A DNA stretch of 64,000 nucleotides from Lasiodiplodia sp. COLG20 (taxonomy: Eukaryota; Ascomycota; Dothideomycetes; Botryosphaeriales; Botryosphaeriaceae). The stretch is taken from NCBI GenBank assembly GCA_009801085.1, contig VNWV01000009.1:672501-736500 (forward strand), given 5' to 3'. Made by a program: the position numbers and the translations under genes. Positions within the stretch are counted from its first letter, which is position 1, and each line of letters opens with the position of its first letter. The notes beneath the pieces were generated by a model. That model worked only from the letters and a program-made list of their open reading frames with translations. It ran no database searches and was not told the origin of the DNA. This document shows positions 55,725 to 64,000 of the stretch, piece after piece.

Positions 55725-58135
55725 GGCTTAAAGCTGTTGTTGATCGTGCACTCTCCTGGTCTTCTCTTGCAGTGGGCGGGGAGGCTGTACTTCTTGTTTT
55801 CTTTTTTGACTAGACATCTACACTGATCTGGTCTCTATATCGTGTAGGGATGGCTGCCTATATAACTACTGCGGCTGCTGCTGTGGTCTGCTGCAGGAAA
55901 GCCGTACCCATGTGCAGGAGGACTTGCATGGTAGATAAGGGAGGTGGCTCCTATCTGATCGCATTTCGGAGCGGGTTTTGACATAGACGGCCAGAGAACA
56001 ACTGCCACAAAAAGCAAAAATGGGGCCTCCTTGGAAAGCGATGATGATCGGAGGTAACAGGATGCAAAAGGGGGTGCTTTCTTGTTTGCATAAATACCAT
56101 GGAGTGGCTTGGGTTCGCCTGGTTCTCTTTTATTTTTCTTAGTAGGAGAGACTTGTTTTCTGGATGGGATGGGTTCACTTCTTCGCCATTCTTCTCTCTT
56201 CGCGTAGTTGTGGCTCAATCGCCTCAACTATTCCGTGTCATTTTCTACATATCCAGGCTTGAATTTCGACTTGCGACCATGATTTCGTCGCTTCATTAAT
56301 TTGTGTTTTGTTTTGCATACTTCTGTAGTCTGAGAAGGGCAAGTTGGGGCTTCTCGGCCATTTGGGGGACCTTTTTTTCTCTCTTGAATTGACATTATAT
56401 CCTGTACACTAGGAGGGATTCGATTCATCCTTCGTGTTACGTTTTGATCAAACGATAGGATCGATTGGCTTTAGTGCCATACTTGTTGTCTCAAAGCTGC
56501 AAAGTTCCAAAGGAAATAAAACCGTGGAAATAAGGTGCAAACAGACAGGATCAATATGCTTGTCGCACTGCCCCAGTATGTCGTGATTATCTCCTGGTCT
56601 ATGCTGCCAGACCAGTTTATTTCAAGAACTTCCCAAGAAACCACCCTGCATACCAGCAGAGAGTACCCCTTTCCCACTTTCTCTTAATTACTAATTATGC
56701 GTGTTACCTTACAGGGTTGATAAAAGCTCACCGTCTCGGTTCTTGCATTTTGCGGGGCGAAGGCGCTATATTTTCCTTCCTACACGGCTCGCGTTCGGAG
56801 GTTAGGGAGCGGTCATGCCGAGGTTAAGGGAAGGGGGAAAACATGGTACGATAATGACTGCATAAATATGGGGGGAGTGGCTTTGAGAGGTTGCGCCCTT
56901 TTCGGCGGTACTCAACGGTCGGCCACATTTTTCTGTGTACCTAACATCTTTCTATGTACCTTTTATTTTCTCTCAGTTTCGTCGAAGGCATTAGAAGTGA
57001 GGCGACGAATACGCATATCTGTAACGAGGCGAGCGACAGCGGTTTCCTTCTGGGGCAGGGGTTTCAGTTGGCAGGGTTGCAAGCATAGCCCCCGTAATTT
57101 AGCTAGATGGAACTGCGTGTGCGCTGTTCGAATTAGGTGAAAAAAAGGTACGATTTTGTCGTCATCGATGCTTTGTTTGGCGGAGGAATGCGTGCTGTTA
57201 ACAGCTTTGAAGAGAGAGGGGCCCGTGTCACCGCCGAACGGCCGGTGATGGCTTTGCGCTGCTGCCCTGGTAGGGATACGTAGGTGGTGGGGATGAGGGG
57301 TTGTTGAGGTAGCGCTGGGCAGCGAGGAAGCCGTTTGCATGTTTGCAGAGTGCCCGCGGAACGGTTGGCTAGGGATAAGCTTTCAGATCGCACGGTCGCA
57401 AGGATATTTCGTTTAGCTGGTTCTGTTTTTGGGGGGCCTTATTGGGCAGTGGCCGGTTCTACTTATGCGATCAACATGATCCCGCGAACGGTGCCGTTGT
57501 GGCAATCCTACGATGGTTGAAGAGCGGTAGTTCAATCTGGACCCTTCAAAATAGAACATGATGTCGATCGCAGGTTCGGCTCATGCGCTGGTTCGGCTCA
57601 TGCGCTGGTTGGGGGGCGCTTTCGGTCGGTTGCGAGATTGTGATGGGAGCGAGAGGCGGGCAGATGAGGGGTGCGCGTGCTTCTCGATTTGGCATGTAGT
57701 TGGCAGATTAATGCGAACGCTGGCCCCCGATCGCCCGCCCTGATTTGACTGCTCGTTTCTTCGGCACGGTCCGAACGGGGGTCTCCAACCTTTTTTCCCG
57801 CTGCGCATCGTTCTGCATCGCATCGGCACAAGCGCAGCGGTGACTGGATGGGAACGCGCGGCTGTGGTCTGATTTGCTGCTGGAGATTAAGAAAAGATGC
57901 CGATCCATTGATTGGTTGCGAAATGCTCCACAAACCTCTAATGGTTGGTCTGTAGATCATCCGCTGCGTCGTCGTCGTGGTTGGTTATTGTGCCGCCTTT
58001 TTATAGTATGTATCAAAACCGATCCTCCCCTTCCATGCGTCATGATGCTCCGAGACTCCATAAACTATTATGCCCATAAAACACACGGCAGCGACTCGTC
58101 GGTCGTCTGTGCGATAGCCATCATCGGTGGAATGC
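55725..58135. other. 2.4-kb gene-poor convergent region
   Basis: This lies between the ends of the CreB-like gene (+) and YOS1 (-). Frames are short (at most about 130 codons) and mutually overlapping. A 43-residue Cys-containing frame at 55850-55981 lies in the likely 3' UTR. A 17-bp tandem duplication is at 57573-57606. I see no gene. Confidence 0.5.
57573..57606. repeat. 17-bp tandem duplication
   Basis: The unit ggttcggctcatgcgct occurs twice head-to-tail, and a third copy begins with ggtt. It is a minor local duplication. Confidence 0.9.
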
Positions 58136-58707
58136 TCATCCTAGTATGAGCTCGTAGAGAATGACCATGGTGTTGATGCCGATGAGCGGTACTGCACGTT
58201 TACACGTCAGCGCCAGCGTCTCATATACGTATGGAAGGAGTCCATCTCCATGCGATTGGTTATGCACCGTCATACAGCAGGAGAGCCGATGTTGCACCTG
58301 TGCGCCTGTGCGCCAAATCTCCTGGACCACGGAACGGGGAGTAATGTGGCTACTTACTTCTCATCAATGTCCGCACCGATGCGATGAGGTTTATCAGCTT
58401 CGCCTTTACACTCTGCGTGTCTTGAGCACCGCCAAATCCCGGCTCGGCAGATTGCCCCCAGCCGACTGTGATCAAAATCAGCGAACGAGATGGTGTATGA
58501 GAGACGGATCCGCGTATAGAGGCGAGACGTTAGGCGTTGCAAAGGTCAGGGCAGGAGCTTACTGCGGGCGAGGAAGCGGTCCTCGGAGAGCACGGCGATG
58601 GCGTTGACGAGCAGGACGGACACTGCTGGTGGTCAGTACGGGCGGGGGGCTGGCGGCGGGGACGGGGGCGCACCGTAGAAGAGGCCGCCGAGGCCGAAGA
58701 ACAGCAT
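58136..58707 (-). CDS. YOS1: Yos1, ER-Golgi transport protein (IER3IP1 homologue)
   Basis: Yos1 binds Yip1/Yif1 and is needed for COPII vesicle fusion with the Golgi. The gene is missed by ordinary frame scanning because it is split in four small exons: 58707-58674, 58622-58563, 58465-58358 and 58191-58136, together 85 residues, the family size. The exons give MLFFGLGGLFY, then VSVLLVNAIAVLSEDRFLAR, IGWGQSAEPGF with SVKAKLINLIASVRTLMR, and IPLIGINTMVILYELILG. The hydrophobic N- and C-terminal segments are the two membrane helices of the family. All three introns are phase 1 with GT-AG borders. Divergent from the histidine kinase gene. Confidence 0.94.
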
Positions 58708-59670
58708 GGTGGTGATGGTGATGAGGTGGGCAGTGTGCAAGGTGGTGCCAAGTGGCCGCTGCAGCGAGGGCGGGAGCGGTAGGCTGGGCACCCAATAGGC
58801 GGCGGCGCTTTGCGTCAGCACGTAGGCAGGTCGGCAGGGCTGGCGGTCGAGGTGGGCGGGTGCGTGTCGGGCAGCTGGCGGAGGTGGTGGACGCGGCTAG
58901 GCCGTTGTGTCGGTTCTCCTCCACGCAAGCGCGGCGGCAGTGGCAGGGGTGCGTTGGCGAGTCAGCGCCAGTGCGCACCGCCGCCCCGTTCTCGCTGCTG
59001 GTCCCTGGCTGCCGATCCTCGCCTGCGAGCCCTTTGATTTTCGCCTCCAGCGCAGCGCTGCAGCCCCAGCAAGGGCGCCTGCCACCGCCCTGCGTCGCCG
59101 GCAGTGCGCGGCTGGGCCTCGCACTGCAGAGCCGCCGGCATTTCCTCGAGCGCGCGCGCGCGCCCAACGGTGGCTGCAAGCGGCTCGGAGGTGACTCCTG
59201 CGCCCTGAAGTCTACGTCATTATGCATGCCCCGAGTCGCCCCAGCGCGAACCGCTGCTCTCTTCATCCGCGGGCTGATCCAATGCTGCGCTCGCTGCCCG
59301 CGCAATCCCAGGCTGCGCACGCCCCCGAAGCACAGCGTGCCCGCCGCGCTGCCTTTTGCATTCAAGTCCCGGGCCAGCAATCCCCAATCTGCCGTCATCG
59401 ACGCCGACTCGCACCCCGATTCGACTACCACTGCGCACAGAATTCTAGACCATCGCCCGTCTCCCTAGCGTCCTCCACGCCTCCGCCCAGGCGCAACCAC
59501 AGTTCCGTCTCTTTCAACGCCCACCTCTTCCATCTCCAATCGAAGCCCATGTGCCATCCGCCGAATTCTCGACCCTGCGTGCGCCCGCTCTGACCGCCAC
59601 ACACGTCCTCTGAGCGTCCGCCCGTCCGTGCTGCACCACGGCGGAGCATCCCAAGCGCCTCGATTTTATC
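58708..59670. other. divergent upstream region, YOS1 / histidine kinase
   Basis: This 963-bp GC-rich region presumably holds both promoters. Many overlapping Ala/Arg/Pro-rich frames have no family resemblance. No gene is supported. Confidence 0.45.
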
Positions 59671-62600
59671 ATGCGCAGGTCCGCGCCGACGTTGGACCTG
59701 GCTGCCAGCGGCCACCACGTCCGGCATGCCGCCGACGCCCAATCTGCGACGCAAAAGACGCCCATGTCTCTACCCGCCAGCGACCTGTCCGAGCCGACCA
59801 GCTACTTCGACCTCCATGACAGAAGCCCGCCCTCGCCGGGCTCTGCCCGCAGCGAGCCGCTGTCCATTATGCTGCCGCCCACGCCCACGACCACTGCCAT
59901 GGCTCTCGCTACCCTGCAGTACCTGCCCGTGCCGCTCCTTGTGCTGTCATCACTGAAGACGGTCGTGCTGGCAAATGAGGCCATGGGCCGCCTGCTGGAA
60001 GTAGACCGCTGCGCAGGTGATGAGAAGGACAGGGATTCTGTGCAGACTGTCACCGACAAGTTGCACGGCCAGACTGTGTCGGAGCTTGGCATCGACATGC
60101 TGCAGGACGGCTCCCCGATCTGGATTAGCTGGGAGGTAAGGCGGTGGCACTGCATTTGCCATGTATGTACGTCTAGGCTAATGTCGCCAGGATTTCCTCG
60201 ATTCGGTCTGGAAGCAGGCGCATGGTGACGCCGAGGGGGGCGAAATGGGGAGTGAATCCGATCAAAGTACGCCAACATCGACGCCCAAGCCGAACTCGCT
60301 GTCCTCTAAGCCCTCTCTACCAAAGCTGAGCAAATCCAATTTGGCTCGTACGACGGTGCACGATGTCTCGGTTGACATTATCATCTCACTGCGCAAAAAC
60401 GGAAATCCACGTCCTTCCCCACCCAAAGACGGCCGGAGGCTGAAGCCGCGACCGGAGAGTGATGCCATCCAGGCCACCATGATCATTTCCGTCTGGAACA
60501 TAGATGATGTGCAATATTTCACTCTTACCTTCACAAGCGCGAGACCAGGCCCGAGCAGTGCTAAACCCACGCCTTCAAGCCGCACCGTAGTTCGAACATC
60601 TGCCGGATTCAGAAAATCTCCAGGATCTGGCTCGAGCTCCTCTTCAGGAAGACGATCGCATCAAAGTTCCAATCCAGGCTCGGCTATCGCGTCGCCCAGC
60701 ACACATCCTCCGCTCTTCCCCCCTCATGGACCTCCGTCTCGAAGTGGAGACACTTCAGCACCTTCGCTGTTCCTTAAGGCGTCGCAGATGAAGGATGCCA
60801 TTCTTGATTCGATTGCTATGCCGGCTTATGCCATGTGGAAAGATGAGAATTTCGGGATTCCCAACAAGGCAATGCTAAGGTTTTTACCCAATGAAGGTGC
60901 AGACGCACCAATGGACCAGAGGGAGTTCTTGGAATCGTTCAAGGCCTACACAGAGGACTTCAAGAGGCAACTCGAAGTCGATGAATTTCCCATTGTGCAA
61001 ATTTGCCGCACCAAGCAGCCTGTTACCCAACGCCGGGTAGGGATGGTCATCGCAGACACGGGCGAGAGAAAGGTCTATGAGATCGTGGGGGAGCCAATCC
61101 GAGACGACTGCTCCGGAGAATTCCTTGGGGCCATCGTCGTCTTCAAAGATGTTACCGAGTACACAAAGAAAATTGCGGAGCAAATCGAGGAGAACGAGAA
61201 ACAGTTCGAGTATATCACTAACCTGATTCCGATTATGGTGTGGACAACAAAGCCTAGCGGAGATCACGACTGGTTTTCGAAGAGGTGGTACGACTATACT
61301 GGTCTCACGGAAGAAGAATCTCTAGGTAAGGGCTGGAAACTGCCTTTCCATGAGGAGGACATGCCCGAAACGAGCAAGCGCTGGCTGCATTCTCTACAAA
61401 CAGGTGTACGTGGTAGTAGTCTCCAGTCCTGAAAGGTAGCGAAGCTGACAACTTTCAGGAGGAATATAACACCGAGTACCGGTGCAGACGCTACGATGGC
61501 AAATGGAGATGGATGTTGGGCCGCGCTGTGCCTTTCCGCGACGACAATGGGAAAATCGTCAAATGGTTTGGCACCTGCACGGACATCCACGAGCTAGTCG
61601 AACTCCGAGAGACCGCGAAACAAATGCGGGCACAGCTTCTGCGTGTTCTTGAGCATGCTCGCGTCACTCTATGGGCTGTGAATCGCGATAGGAAAATCGT
61701 CCTTCTTGAAGGCAGCCTCCTCAGCGACTCATTCTCACATGTTACCAGAGAAAAAATCGGGACAGATCTTTATGACCTTTTTAGCCGCGATGAAGCTGGC
61801 CGAAAGACGATATCTGAGCTCAAAGCTTCGGTTGACAGAATCATCGATGGCGAGGACACGGCAGAAGTTGTCGAGATGCAATTTGACGGAAATAACCGCT
61901 GGTATAGGACGCGCGTCGCGCCGTTGATGGTGACATCCCGCCAGGCAGGCATTGAGATGGATTCATACATTGATGGCGTCTATGGTGTTAGTATGGATAT
62001 CACGGGTCTGTTGTCCTCCTCCAGCTGTAATAGGTATGTTCACTAATATCGGTGCAGAGCTTCGCAAGCGTCGGGAGGAACTGGAAGCGCGAGAAGAGGA
62101 GAATTCCAAACTCGTCGCCAACGCCGTTGCTGCCAAAGAAGCAAGTAGGATGAAAAGCCAGTTCCTCGCCAATATGTCTCACGAAATCCGCACACCGATT
62201 GCGGGAGTGATTGGGATGAGCGAGCTGTTGCTTGACACAACACTGGACCAAGAGCAAAGAGATTGCGCCGAAAATATTCAGAGGTCGGCCAATGGACTGC
62301 TCACGGTCATCAACGACATCCTTGATCTTTCTAAAGTCGAATCGGGGCGACTGGATGTTGAAGAGGTTCAATTCAGTCTTCTGGTAGTCCTCAGAGATGT
62401 CAACAAGATGATGGCATTTGCTGCTCTTCGAAAGAACATCAGCTACGAGAGCAACATCCCGCCCGAGATTGAGCGAGATCTCAAGGTTATGGGAGACCCA
62501 GGTCGACTGCGCCAGATTCTAACAAACCTACTCACTAACTCCATCAAGTTCACATCTGAAGGGCATGTCAGCCTGTCGGTATCCATCAATAGTGAGAATG

Positions 62601-64000
62601 ATGAGACGATCAACGTCCGCTTTGTCGTGGAAGATACCGGCATTGGTATTGAGGAGGAAGTCAGGCGAAGACTGTTTAAGCCCTTCAGCCAGGCCGACTC
62701 GTCTACAGCTCGCCGTTTCGGCGGGACGGGACTTGGTCTGGCTATCAGCAAGAATGTAGGCACCCCGAAGCCCTATCACAGTGACGTACTGACACGGTTA
62801 GCTCGTCGACTTGATGCACGGCAACATTGAGCTCGAGTCTACTCTTGGCCAAGGAACTAGAGCTTCGTTCTGGATTCCATTCAATAAGGCACAGTACCAA
62901 GATGAAGGCTCTCCTCTCATTGATCTAGCATCGATTCCCGATCGTCTTCAGTCAGATATTTCTGTCTCATGCGGCAGCTCTGAGGACTATGGAACGCCTC
63001 CTCTGACGCCAGTTGCGCCCAACAGCGGAAAGTCTCCACTTCGGCACGGTAGAGCCCAATCAATAGTCTCACTTCCTGGAAATGGAAACTTCCACCATGC
63101 ACTACCAGACCACCTCTTCGCGCTTCCAGAAACGGAACGGAAAAATGTCCACGTTCTGGTTGTTGAAGACAAGTATGCCCCTCTGATCCCATACCTAGCA
63201 GGAGAACTAACAGTCGGCGAAGCCAAGTCAACCAGCAAATCGCCCTGAAAACGATCAGAAAACAAGGCTTTGCAGTAGATGCGGTGTGGAACGGCAAGGA
63301 GGCGTTGGACTATCTAGTCGAAGCTAAAGATGGTAAACGCGATCGTCCAGACATAATCCTCATGGACGTTCAAATGCCGATTATGGATGGCTACAAAGCT
63401 ACTCATACGATTCGGACTGAATCCCCCTTCAAGGACACGCCAAGCATTCGCAACATTCCTATCGTCGCGATGACAGCATCTGCTATTCAAGGAGACAAGG
63501 AGAAGTGTCAAAAGGCCGGAATGGACGACTATCTGTCAAAACCAGTGAGGGGCAAGTTGCTTGAGAAGATGTTGGTCAAGTGGGCAGTTCAGGGGAGACG
63601 CAAGCAGGAGATGGATCCTGCACAAGGGCGGAACAGCACTGTACCGGAAACTATACAAGAGTCCGGAGATGATTCAAACGACCACACAGCATCGTCGAAA
63701 AAGGCTTCATCCAATCCGCCAACACCACGCACGGAATCGACGGAATTTGGCGAAAACGACGGCGACAAACGCAATTCGCTGACGCCCGCACTGGATCGGA
63801 TATCATATCGGGAATCAAGCGCCATGCAGAGGACGGATGAGAGTGAGGGCGAACGCGCCGTCCGCAGAGCGCAGCAGGAAGAGAAGGCCGCTGATCTGCG
63901 TGATGCGAAGCTGCTATCGTCAACGAATGATCCCCATAGGAGACCTCGAGACATACAGAAGGCGACAGAGCAAACTCCACAAAGAAGAGGTGAAGCAAGT
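59671..64000 (+). CDS. multi-PAS hybrid histidine kinase, partial (3' end beyond window)
   Basis: This is a sensor kinase with a fused receiver, of the type that feeds a phosphorelay through an HPt protein. Exons: 59671-60135, 60191-61405, 61459-62005, 62058-62755, 62802-63172, then 63223 to the window end (about 1358 residues so far, no stop reached). PAS-like segments start near 75 ([20 protein letters not shown]), 361 ([15 protein letters not shown]), 490 ([20 protein letters not shown]) and 620 ([16 protein letters not shown]). The phospho-His box is [20 protein letters not shown] near 778, the ATPase boxes [20 protein letters not shown] and [12 protein letters not shown]. The receiver reads [18 protein letters not shown] across intron 5, with [12 protein letters not shown] (Asp near 1145) and AMTAS. 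No membrane segment is seen, so it is probably cytosolic. Intron 3 uses a weak donor. Group assignment within fungal HKs is not attempted. Confidence 0.9.

Noticed and set aside
55850..55981. 43-residue Cys-containing frame after the CreB-like gene
   Set aside because: It sits in the likely 3' UTR, has no signal peptide or conserved motif and is short enough to occur by chance.

Overview
The window is chromosomal DNA of a filamentous ascomycete (Pezizomycotina). The genes are interrupted by short GT-AG introns of about 45-110 nt, coding DNA is moderately GC-rich, and the gene set is fungal: a CreB-type deubiquitinase, a Pal1 homologue, a LSD1-type demethylase ending in an HMG box, an Ams1-type alpha-mannosidase and a hybrid histidine kinase. 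A dothideomycete is my best guess, but the sequence alone does not settle it. No rRNA, tRNA, CRISPR array or viral sequence was found. Coordinates for spliced genes are genomic spans from start codon to stop codon; exons are listed in the evidence.

Layout. 0.7-2.8 kb: divergent EMC3 (-) and SPC2 (+), two ER-membrane protein-biogenesis factors. 3.2-13.8 kb: an unrecognised conserved-looking protein (-) and two successive C2H2 zinc-finger proteins (+). 13.8-15.2 kb: AT-rich tract that looks like a mutated repeat relic. 15.2-20.1 kb: DEP1/Sds3-like Rpd3L subunit (-) divergent from the ribosome-biogenesis factor NOP12 (+). 20.5-27.0 kb, all on -: vacuolar alpha-mannosidase, sorting nexin SNX4/Atg24, mitochondrial adenylate kinase. 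28.0-34.7 kb: MDM38/LETM1 (+), an unknown membrane protein (+), a repeat-rich secreted Ser/Thr protein (-) and a DUF1295 membrane protein (+). 35.7-38.5 kb: USB1 (-) divergent from PAL1 (+). 38.87-40.32 kb: a complete Tc1/mariner-like DNA transposon with perfect 46-bp terminal inverted repeats and an open transposase. 41.6-44.8 kb: cysteine synthase (-) and NDUFAF7-like methyltransferase (+). 45.2-51.8 kb: dynactin p50 (-) and LSD1/KdmA-type demethylase (+). 53.0-55.7 kb: CreB-type ubiquitin hydrolase (+). 55.7-58.1 kb: a gene-poor 2.4-kb convergent stretch. 58.1-64.0 kb: four-exon YOS1 (-) and a multi-PAS hybrid histidine kinase (+) that runs off the right edge.

The genes are mostly single-copy housekeeping and regulatory loci, not a metabolic cluster. 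The clearest accessory element is the transposon. The most notable gene-structure features are the catalytic-cysteine codon of the CreB homologue, split by an intron next to a 14-nt exon, and the four-level repeat architecture of the secreted protein. I see no evidence for a novel defence or biosynthetic system; the transposon with its non-TA flanks is the best candidate for something not fully described.
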